This document shows positions 25,840 to 33,173 of a stretch of 33,173 nt of DNA, piece after piece. Below the pieces are notes generated by a model that saw nothing but the letters and a program-made list of their open reading frames with translations, did no database searches and was not told where the DNA came from. Within the stretch, counting starts at the first letter, position 1, and each line of letters opens with the position of its first letter. The stretch comes from Desulfobacterales bacterium (GTDB lineage Bacteria; Desulfobacterota; Desulfobacteria; Desulfobacterales; ETH-SRB1), in contig JAUWQO010000019.1 of assembly GCA_030610995.1 (NCBI GenBank), forward strand, positions 1 to 33,173, read 5' to 3'. A program made the translations under genes and the position numbers.

Positions 25840-26688
25840 TCACCACGAAGAACACGAAGGATTTTTTTCTTTATCTTCGCTCACTTCGTGCTTCGTGGTA
25901 AAAAGATCGCTGTGCGCGCCTCCGAGTTTTTCCAGCAAATCCTGCTTTATCTGATCAAGTTTTTCCCTATTTATATTTGCCCCTTTAATACCGCCGTTTA
26001 ACGCAATTTCCGAAAGATAATATTTGTTGTTATCGGCTTTCATGAGGTCTATGTGCGCAAAGGGGAATTTGCCGCGTTTCATGATAGCGCGGCAGAATTC
26101 CTCTTTTTCTTTATCCAGATTATAAGGAGAACTTTTGCCGCCTGCGGCTATATTCATCCTGAAATTATTTGGATTATATCTGGTATATGCCTCAACATAA
26201 TCGCCGACAATGATTATCCGCACATCTATATAATTTTCCAGAAGTGGCTGCACAACAAAGGGATATGAAGTCTCTGACATGAAACTATAAAGGCTTTCAA
26301 TCGTTTCCCACTTCTTGATTCCAAAACCGCAGTGCAGACGGTCTTCCTTGGTTACAACAGTGCCGATATTATTTTTATTGTATTGGTTTATGGATTGAAT
26401 CATGTCCGCTCGTCGCTCAATAACGCATGTATGAGGTAGCATCCACTTATTAAAAACAAGGGCCTGGGCGACTTTGGAGCTATTTAAAATTTGTGCAAGA
26501 GGGGAGGGGAAGCAGCGCACACCTCTTTCAAGCAGATCGATAAGCATGTATCTTTTCAGGTATTTTGATGATATAAATCTTCCTATGATAACATCGTTGC
26601 TGCAAAGTTTATGATAATGCTGCTTGAATTCGCTATTTTTTCTGATGATCATGAGAATGTCTGCTGTTTTTATGTCTTTCAATGCCAA
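25840..26688 (-). CDS. RimK-like ATP-grasp domain protein
   Basis: SKVAQALVFNKWMLPHTCVI...PFVVQPLLENYIDVRIIIVGDYVEAYTRYNPNNFRMNIAAGGKSSPYNLDKEKEEFCRAIMKRGKFPFAHIDLMKADNNKYYLSEIALNGGIKGAN. Confidence 0.8.
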   Translation of the reverse strand: MALKDIKTADILMIIRKNSEFKQHYHKLCSNDVIIGRFISSKYLKRYMLIDLLERGVRCFPSPLAQILNSSKVAQALVFNKWMLPHTCVIERRADMIQSINQYNKNNIGTVVTKEDRLHCGFGIKKWETIESLYSFMSETSYPFVVQPLLENYIDVRIIIVGDYVEAYTRYNPNNFRMNIAAGGKSSPYNLDKEKEEFCRAIMKRGKFPFAHIDLMKADNNKYYLSEIALNGGIKGANINREKLDQIKQDLLEKLGGAHSDLFTTKHEVSEDKEKNPSCSSW

Positions 26689-27601
26689 GCTCTATCAACC
26701 TGTCGAGAAGCCGGTCAAAACTAATCCCCGCTGTTTTTGCGGCCAACGGGAAAAGACTTGTTTCCGTCATACCTGGTATGGTGTTGGTCTCAAGAACATA
26801 TATATCTTTGTTGTCGAGGATCATATCAGTTCGGCTGTATCCTTTGCAGCCAAGAGCCTGGTGGGCTATTTTTGCATATGTTTTGGCCTTCTCAGCCAGA
26901 TTATCATCAATACGGGCAGGGCAAATTTCCCGGGTTATGCCCGCAGTATATTTTGCATGAAAATCAAAAAAATCATGTTCTCTATCAGGTATAATTTCAA
27001 CAATAGGAAAAACCTCCGGCTTGTCATTACCGATAACCGCGCCTGTAAGTTCAATGCCTTTGATATATGTTTCTATAAGGATCGTGTCGTCAAAAGCAAA
27101 AGCGCTATCAAGTGCGTCTTTAAGTGAATCTATTGATTTGACCATGGACATTCCGATGCTTGAACCGCCATTAACCGGTTTGATTACCAGTGGTATGCCG
27201 AGCCGATTAACATATTCTTCAGGATTGATTTTATCGCCTCGTTTGATTGCGATATATGGCGGGACAGGGATGTTGTATTGTTCGTAGAGCTTTTTTGAAA
27301 CAAGCTTGTTCATTGCAATAGCGCTTCCAAGAACTCCCGACCCCTGATATGGAATATCAAGAAGGTCGAGAAGCCCCTGGATTGAGCCGTCTTCGCCAAA
27401 AGGCCCGTGCAATATTATCAGGGCGACATCGATCTTAGATGCATCTGCCATCAAACGGTCAAGGTCTGTTTTTGGATCATACCTTATTACAATGTATTTT
27501 TCCTTGTTTAGAGCCTCATAAACCTGGTTTCCTCCGTAAAGGGAGACCTTGCGTTCAGAAGAAATGCCACCGGAAAGAAGAGCAATTGTTAGTTTTTTCA
27601 T
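26633..27601 (-). CDS. ddl: D-alanine--D-alanine ligase
   Basis: MKKLTIALLSGGISSERKVSLYGGNQVYEAL...LHGPFGEDGSIQGLLDLLDIPYQGSGVLGSAIAMNK...VLETNTIPGMTETSLFP. Confidence 0.95.
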   Translation of the reverse strand: MKKLTIALLSGGISSERKVSLYGGNQVYEALNKEKYIVIRYDPKTDLDRLMADASKIDVALIILHGPFGEDGSIQGLLDLLDIPYQGSGVLGSAIAMNKLVSKKLYEQYNIPVPPYIAIKRGDKINPEEYVNRLGIPLVIKPVNGGSSIGMSMVKSIDSLKDALDSAFAFDDTILIETYIKGIELTGAVIGNDKPEVFPIVEIIPDREHDFFDFHAKYTAGITREICPARIDDNLAEKAKTYAKIAHQALGCKGYSRTDMILDNKDIYVLETNTIPGMTETSLFPLAAKTAGISFDRLLDRLIELGIERHKNSRHSHDHQKK

Positions 27602-27611
27602 ACTACAGATA

Positions 27612-28133
27612 TTACGAATTAATTGAGTCAAAGGATTTGAAGATCTGCCGTTTAGCTATATTATATTCATCCTGAGTAATCAGGTTGTTTTCAAACAGGT
27701 TGGCAAGCTCTGTGAGTTCTCTGATGCGCATAGAGCTTGAGTCCTCAAGTTGCAAAAATTGTTTTGATTGATCATTGCCCAATGCCGGCATGTTGCTTGG
27801 CCTGCCCATTTTGAAAGAGGCAAGCCCTCCCAAAACGCTTATTTCAACCGGTCTTCCGCTAAACATTGGGGAGCTTAGGGTTTCTTTAAGAGTCTTTCCT
27901 TCCTCTTTCATGCGTCTGTAAATATAATATACGGCGGCAATTATTATTACGGCGCCGCCTATAAGAATCCATAGCATATAATTAATGATGCCACGGAAAA
28001 AAATAACCATAAGCCCAACGCCTGCAATCAAAAGAACATGAAGAACGAGAATAAAATAGGCCAGCATGACACCTTTAAAAAGGCCGGGCTCATTTTTTCT
28101 TTCTTCTTTCTTTTTTCTTTTCTTAAACAACAT
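27612..28133 (-). CDS. membrane protein with C-terminal SHOCT-like segment
   Basis: Two hydrophobic stretches; C-term IRELTELANLFENNLITQDEYNIAKRQIFKSF. Confidence 0.65.
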   Translation of the reverse strand: MLFKKRKKKEERKNEPGLFKGVMLAYFILVLHVLLIAGVGLMVIFFRGIINYMLWILIGGAVIIIAAVYYIYRRMKEEGKTLKETLSSPMFSGRPVEISVLGGLASFKMGRPSNMPALGNDQSKQFLQLEDSSSMRIRELTELANLFENNLITQDEYNIAKRQIFKSFDSINS

Positions 28134-28179
28134 CGGTTAGTAACCGTTCACGGTTGTTGGTTCACAGTTCACAGTTTTT

Positions 28180-28560
28180 TCAACCGTGAACTGTTTCAAT
28201 ACGTCTAATAAGCTTTGCTTCATATTGCTGAGGCACTTCAAACATTATCGGCGTGTTTCGCATTGAGTTCAGCTTCATAATCAAAAAGTTCATTTTTTTT
28301 AATAAGCAATATTTTTCAGAGGTTTCTTCCATGCCTGATAGAAGCTCTTCAGTTTTCGTTATTTCCTTTTTTAATTCAAGTTCAGGAGGAAGGCAGTCTG
28401 CATTTTTCAATATTTTATACGCGAGGCTTAGTTCTCCTGAAACCCATCCGTCATTTTCAAACAACAGGGGTTTGCCGGAACCCGGCAAATTATCAAACTC
28501 ACCATTTTTTTGAGCCTGTTTGATACGCTCTTCTACAATTTTTTCAAAGCCTGTAATCAT
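28180..28560 (-). CDS. DUF1992/DnaJC28-like conserved protein
   Basis: EKIVEERIKQAQKNGEFDNLPGSGKPLLFENDGWVSGELSLAYKILKNADCLPPELELKKEI. Confidence 0.9.
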   Translation of the reverse strand: MITGFEKIVEERIKQAQKNGEFDNLPGSGKPLLFENDGWVSGELSLAYKILKNADCLPPELELKKEITKTEELLSGMEETSEKYCLLKKMNFLIMKLNSMRNTPIMFEVPQQYEAKLIRRIETVHG

Positions 28561-28799
28561 GGCGATATATTATCAAGTCCCTGATCCCATAAGCGCTAAC
28601 TTAACAATTAATTATTAGCAATTGATTATTGATTATTTTTCCTGCGTGAATATCATCGCATCTATTCATATTTAACAATTAATAATCAATTGTTAATTGT
28701 GAATGATTAATGCTTGGACCCCTGACCCCTCCCTAATTGAGCTTTGGCTCAATTAAAATATAATATACTTGATATAGTATTATCAAGCTCAAAAAATAA

Positions 28800-28838
28800 A
28801 AAAGGCTCCTCTATTAGATTCTAAAAGAAGCCTTTTCC
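28800..28838. terminator. hairpin terminator downstream of cytochrome gene
   Basis: AAAAAGGCTCCTCT...AGAAGCCTTTT. Confidence 0.65.
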
Positions 28839-28850
28839 GACCTCTGAACT

Positions 28851-29663
28851 TTATGCTTTTAAATCATGAGCTGTGTTGTGGCATTTACCGCATGTTGAAA
28901 AATTCTTCAGCATTTCGTCCGCATGAGGTTGGCCGTGACATGCAAAACATGGCGGTACAACCTTATGCTTATTTTTATGACAATAAACACAGTCAAGGCC
29001 ATGGTGTTTGGTAGTATTTTTTTGAAGCAAGTCTTCAGCTTCTTTATGGCAACTTCCGCAATAATGTGATGGAGTCTCGCGTATATAAGCTACTTCAAGA
29101 GGCATGTGAACGGGATGGCAGCCTTTGCATGTCTCAAAATCCATATCTTCGGTGTGTTTTTCATGACATTCCATGCATTCAGGAATTGCCCTGTGGGCTT
29201 TATGGCATTCGCTGCAGGCCAGGTATGTATGAGCGCTGTGATGCTTATTAAGCTCATCTCCCTGCTGCTGGTGGCATGTCAGGCAAGGAGCTGTAATGTC
29301 GCCTTCCATTTTCAAATCAAGAGGGGCGTGTGTATTGGAATGGCAGCCGGAGCAATGCTCAAGTTTATAGTGTGGCGCTTTGCTGTGGCACATATTGCAT
29401 TGAGGTACAGCTCCGGTTCCGCGTGGAGGGTGCTCTATGTGACAGTCAATACAACCGACTTTAGTTTTGTGCTTTCCTCCACGGTCATCAATGGTTGCAG
29501 GTTGCTGAGGATGGCACTTGATACAGATATCATTTGTTAAAGAAGGTACTGCAGCAGAATTATCGGCTATTAAATGGTTTGCAAATATTATAAATCCTGT
29601 AATAATTATGCTCAAATAGCTTAATAACGGTATTATTTTTTTCCAGTTTTTCATATCTGCCAC
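28851..29663 (-). CDS. multiheme (12 CxxCH) c-type cytochrome
   Basis: Twelve CxxCH motifs: CIKCH, CIDCH, CNMCH, CSGCH, CLTCH, CSECH, CMECH, CKGCH, CGSCH, CVYCH, CFACH, CGKCH; N-terminal signal/TM segment. Confidence 0.93.
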   Translation of the reverse strand: MADMKNWKKIIPLLSYLSIIITGFIIFANHLIADNSAAVPSLTNDICIKCHPQQPATIDDRGGKHKTKVGCIDCHIEHPPRGTGAVPQCNMCHSKAPHYKLEHCSGCHSNTHAPLDLKMEGDITAPCLTCHQQQGDELNKHHSAHTYLACSECHKAHRAIPECMECHEKHTEDMDFETCKGCHPVHMPLEVAYIRETPSHYCGSCHKEAEDLLQKNTTKHHGLDCVYCHKNKHKVVPPCFACHGQPHADEMLKNFSTCGKCHNTAHDLKA

Positions 29664-29798
29664 TCTTTATACTCCGCCTATCCTAAAAATTTATTTCGGC
29701 CCTTACTGTTTAAAGCTTTTGATAAACAAAAAGGGTCCCGAAACTTAAATAAAATATTACCATAAATCCAAAGAAAATGAAAGTTATAAAACTATCCA

Positions 29799-29930
29799 GT
29801 CCAAAGTTCTGTCATTCCTGCGAAAGCGGGAATCCATAACCCCTTGATTTTCCTGGATTCCCGCTTCCGCAGGAATGACGATTTAGACAATATGATATTT
29901 CGCTTCATGTGGTTAGGAAGAACTTTGGAC
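29799..29930. repeat. nested inverted-repeat element (132 bp)
   Basis: Outer GTCCAAAGTTCT (29799-29810) / AGAACTTTGGAC (29919-29930); inner GTCATTCCTGCGAAAGCGGGAATCCA (29811-29836) / TGGATTCCCGCTTCCGCAGGAATGAC (29854-29879). Confidence 0.85.
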
Positions 29931-30044
29931 GCAGAATATTCCGGCCGTAATCGTTGATTTTATTTTGATGCTATTGACATTGTTTCATATCGAAGTTATT
30001 TTGCGAATTTCAAATTTGATTTTTTCATAGAGGAAAAATATCTT

Positions 30045-30458
30045 ATGATCAAACTTGATTTCAATAAGCTGGGCGGCCTTTTGCCGGCCATAGTTCAGGA
30101 TTATCAAAGCGGCGAAGTACTGATGCTTGCCTTTATGAATGAAGAAGCATGGGAGGCTACACTTTCCACCGGCAAAGCCACCTATTATAGCCGCAGCCGC
30201 AAGGAATTATGGATAAAAGGCAAAACATCAGGAAATATACAGATTGTAAAGGAAATCAGAATCGATTGCGACAATGACACTGTGCTTTTAAAAGTTGAGC
30301 AGATTGGCGGCGCTGCATGTCACATGGGATATAAGAGCTGTTTCTTTAAAAAGATTGAACACGGGCCTGCCCGCAACGCTCTCGCTTGCAAGGCGGGCGG
30401 GTCTGTCAGGGTTATTGGGAAACCTTTGTTTGACCCTGAGGAGGTATATAAAAAATGA
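30045..30458 (+). CDS. hisI: phosphoribosyl-AMP cyclohydrolase
   Basis: [53 protein letters not shown]...[28 protein letters not shown]. Confidence 0.96.
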   Translation: MIKLDFNKLGGLLPAIVQDYQSGEVLMLAFMNEEAWEATLSTGKATYYSRSRKELWIKGKTSGNIQIVKEIRIDCDNDTVLLKVEQIGGAACHMGYKSCFFKKIEHGPARNALACKAGGSVRVIGKPLFDPEEVYKK

Positions 30459-31330
30459 AAACAAAATTAAAATTAGGCATTCCCAAAGGAAGTCTGCAAA
30501 ACGCTACAATTGCGCTGTTCAGGCGCTCAGGGTGGAAGATTAATGTCAATGGTAGAAGCTATTTTCCGGAAATCAACGACGATACAATAGAGTGCGCTAT
30601 ATGCAGGGCTCAGGAAATGTCCCGTTATGTTGAAAGCGGAACTCTTGATGCAGGGCTCACCGGCAAGGACTGGATAGCTGAAAACGGATCCGATGTGCAT
30701 GTTATAAGCGACCTTATTTATTCCAAAGTAAGCGCCCGGCCTGCACGATGGGTTCTTGCAGTTCCTTATGATTCTCCGATCAAGACAATCGAGGATCTTC
30801 AAGGGAAGAAGATAGCGACTGAGCTGGTGGAATTTACAAGAAGATATTTTACAGAGCGTGGGATTAATGTAATTGTTGAATTTTCGTGGGGAGCGACCGA
30901 GGCTAAGGTTATTTCCAAACTGGCGGATGCCATTGTGGAGGTTACGGAAACCGAAACTACCATAAAGGCGCATGGCCTTCAAATTATCCACGAATTGATG
31001 CAGACCAATACCCAGCTAATAGCAAATCACAATGTCTGGAAGAACCCTGAAAAGAGAGAAAAGCTCGAACAGATTGCCCTTTTGCTAAAAGGAGCTCTTC
31101 TGGGTGAAAAATTAGTCGGACTTAAGATGAATGTTCCTGAAACGCTTCTTGAAGATGTTGTATCATTGCTGCCGAGTCTTAATGCCCCCACAGTCTCTCC
31201 TCTTTACCAGTCAAAATGGTTTTCGGTTGAGACCGTGGTTAACTCAGATAAAGTAAGGGACCTTATCCCAAAACTGTTAAAAAACGGCGCTGAAGGTATA
31301 ATAGAATATCCGCTAAATAAGGTAGTATAA
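30455..31330 (+). CDS. hisG: ATP phosphoribosyltransferase (long form)
   Basis: [23 protein letters not shown]...[17 protein letters not shown]...[13 protein letters not shown]...[19 protein letters not shown]; overlaps hisI by 4 bp. Confidence 0.96.
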   Translation: MKTKLKLGIPKGSLQNATIALFRRSGWKINVNGRSYFPEINDDTIECAICRAQEMSRYVESGTLDAGLTGKDWIAENGSDVHVISDLIYSKVSARPARWVLAVPYDSPIKTIEDLQGKKIATELVEFTRRYFTERGINVIVEFSWGATEAKVISKLADAIVEVTETETTIKAHGLQIIHELMQTNTQLIANHNVWKNPEKREKLEQIALLLKGALLGEKLVGLKMNVPETLLEDVVSLLPSLNAPTVSPLYQSKWFSVETVVNSDKVRDLIPKLLKNGAEGIIEYPLNKVV

Positions 31331-31361
31331 TGCCAATTGATAGGAGTCGGGGGAAGAAGTA

Positions 31362-32531
31362 ATGATTTCAAAACGGACAAAAGAGATGACCTCCTTTATT
31401 GTTATGGATGTCCTTGAAAAGGCCGGCGAGATGGAGCGACAGGGAATTCATATAATTCACCTGGAAGTGGGAGAGCCTGATTTTGATACACCCGAGTGCA
31501 TCAAGAGGGCTGCCTGCAAAGCCCTTGATGACGGGCATACTCATTATACGTACAGTCTTGGTCTTATTGAGCTCAGAGAGGCAATTTGTGAGCACTATTT
31601 CAATAAATACAATGTATCCATAGACCCGGACCAGGTCCTGGTATCTTCCGGAACCTCTCCTGCCATGTTTATTATGTTTTCAGTTCTTTTAGAACCCGGA
31701 GACCAGGTCATTATTTCAGACCCGCATTATGCATGCTATCCTAATTTTATCAGGTTTGTGCAGGGTGAGCCTGTAACGATACCTGTATATGAAGAAGACG
31801 GTTTTCAGCTCAGACCGGAAGCTATAAAAGAAAAAATCACGGAAAGGACGCGGGCAATATTTATAAATTCTCCGTCAAATCCAACCGGCAATCTTCTGTC
31901 TGAAAGCCGTATGAAGGATATTTCTTCTCTCGTAACGCCTGGATCATCCTATATTATTTCGGATGAAATATATCATGGCCTGGTTTATGAGGGAAAGGAG
32001 CATTCTATTTTGGAATTTACGGATAATGCCTTTGTTTTAAACGGTTTTTCAAAACTCTATGCCATGACAGGTCTCAGGCTCGGATATCTGATTGCGCCGA
32101 AGCCTTTCATGAGGCCCATACAAAAGGTGCAGCAGAACTTTTTTATTTCCGCCAATTCAATGATTCAGAGGGCGGGAATTGCGGCGCTTAAAGAGGCGGG
32201 AGATGATATAGCGTATATGAAACAGATCTATAATAAGAGAAGAAAATATATGATTAGCCGCCTGAGAGAGATGGGGTTCCGAATAACAGTAGAACCAACC
32301 GGAGCCTTTTATGTTTTTGCCAATGCAAAGCATATTTCCGGTGATTCATATAAACTTGCCTTTGATATACTGGAAAAGGCGCACGTGGGTGTGACTCCCG
32401 GGATTGATTTTGGCGAAAACGGTGAAGGATATCTCAGATTTTCATATGCAAACTCCATGGAAAACATTGCTGAAGGGATGGACAGACTGGGGAAATATCT
32501 GAACTCTGCGGTTAAAATAGCCGGTTCTTAA
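31362..32531 (+). CDS. PLP-dependent class I/II aminotransferase
   Basis: HLEVGEPDFDTPECIKRAACKALDDGHTHYTYSLGLIELREAI...INSPSNPTGNLLSE...VLNGFSKLYAMTGLRLGYLIAP. Confidence 0.93.
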   Translation: MISKRTKEMTSFIVMDVLEKAGEMERQGIHIIHLEVGEPDFDTPECIKRAACKALDDGHTHYTYSLGLIELREAICEHYFNKYNVSIDPDQVLVSSGTSPAMFIMFSVLLEPGDQVIISDPHYACYPNFIRFVQGEPVTIPVYEEDGFQLRPEAIKEKITERTRAIFINSPSNPTGNLLSESRMKDISSLVTPGSSYIISDEIYHGLVYEGKEHSILEFTDNAFVLNGFSKLYAMTGLRLGYLIAPKPFMRPIQKVQQNFFISANSMIQRAGIAALKEAGDDIAYMKQIYNKRRKYMISRLREMGFRITVEPTGAFYVFANAKHISGDSYKLAFDILEKAHVGVTPGIDFGENGEGYLRFSYANSMENIAEGMDRLGKYLNSAVKIAGS

Positions 32532-32532
32532 T

Positions 32533-33132
32533 ATGAAAATAAAGTCTGCTGAATTTATTAAAAGCGCTGTTAAACCATCCCAGTATCCTCCGGCTAATTT
32601 TCCTGAAATAGCTTTTTCAGGGCGCTCCAATGTGGGTAAATCTTCTCTAATTAATACACTCTTAAACCGGAAACGTCTGGTAAAAACCAGTTCTACACCT
32701 GGGCGCACCCAGCTCATCAACTTTTTTTTAATAAACAGCGCCTTTTGTTTTGTTGACCTCCCGGGATACGGGTATGCCAAGGTTCCGGCATCCGTGCAAA
32801 AGAAATGGGGTCCCATGATTGAAACATACCTTTTGACCAGGAAGACATTAAAAGGGGTTGTGCTGATCATGGATGTTCGGCGCATTCCTGGCATGGAAGA
32901 GTTGGAATTTATTGCATGGCTCAGCCGTTTTGATATTCCACCCATCCTGATACTGACAAAGACGGACAAGCTTTCAAAGACAAAACAGATAAAGCAGAAG
33001 ATTACCATAGCGGAAACACTTGATGTGGATAAAGATAATCTGATCCTCTTTTCTACAAAAACAGGCCGTGGGAAAAAGGATATTTGGGATGCGGGTGAGA
33101 AATTGATAAGGATTAAGGGATTGAGGGATTGA
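32533..33132 (+). CDS. engB: ribosome biogenesis GTP-binding protein YsxC/EngB
   Basis: PEIAFSGRSNVGKSSLINTLLNRKRLVKTSSTPGRTQLINFFLINSAFCFVDLPGYGYAKV...ILTKTDKLSK. Confidence 0.95.
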   Translation: MKIKSAEFIKSAVKPSQYPPANFPEIAFSGRSNVGKSSLINTLLNRKRLVKTSSTPGRTQLINFFLINSAFCFVDLPGYGYAKVPASVQKKWGPMIETYLLTRKTLKGVVLIMDVRRIPGMEELEFIAWLSRFDIPPILILTKTDKLSKTKQIKQKITIAETLDVDKDNLILFSTKTGRGKKDIWDAGEKLIRIKGLRD

Positions 33133-33173
33133 GGGATTGAGGGATTGAGGGATTGAGGGATTGAGGGATTGAG
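33121..33173. repeat. 8-bp tandem repeat (ttgaggga)n, runs off window
   Basis: Six full units plus ttgag; continues beyond window end. Confidence 0.95.

Noticed and set aside
28600-28715. AT-rich inverted repeats (taacaattaatta.../...caattgttaattg)
   Set aside because: Low-complexity intergenic palindromes without other supporting structure; could be decayed repeat DNA.

Overview
The window looks like a bacterial chromosome segment, probably from a Desulfobacterota-like anaerobe (inferred from SelB, a 12-heme cytochrome and the gene content). It has four zones. (1) 1-~6.3 kb is an integron-type gene-cassette array with all genes on the minus strand. It contains several attC-like sites with bulged imperfect hairpins, and no intI is visible at the proximal (right) end. 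Cargo includes a PD-(D/E)XK-like nuclease, toxin-antitoxin pairs, a PIN protein, a TrlF-like PHP-ATPase with a small overlapping partner gene, and a TIR protein whose C-terminus looks like the RNA polymerase alpha C-terminal domain (alpha-CTD). A 105-bp ORF-less cassette is present twice in identical form. (2) ~6.9-13.2 kb holds a yefM with a shattered yoeB, selB, two more TA loci and a 5'-truncated hybrid histidine kinase. (3) 13198-22518 is a ~9.3 kb integrative element in tRNA-Leu(CAA), bounded by a perfect 60-bp direct repeat. It carries a tyrosine integrase, primase zinc finger, helicase, iteron-like cluster, a Topo VI-A/Spo11-like 'Mini-A'-type protein and several unknown proteins, but no recognisable virion genes (satellite-like). 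(4) 22.8-33.2 kb is housekeeping: tsaC, a purD-purE fusion, an ATP-grasp gene, ddl, a multiheme cytochrome, hisI-hisG, an aminotransferase and engB, with several dispersed palindromic repeats. All family assignments are from reading translated sequence; no searches were run.
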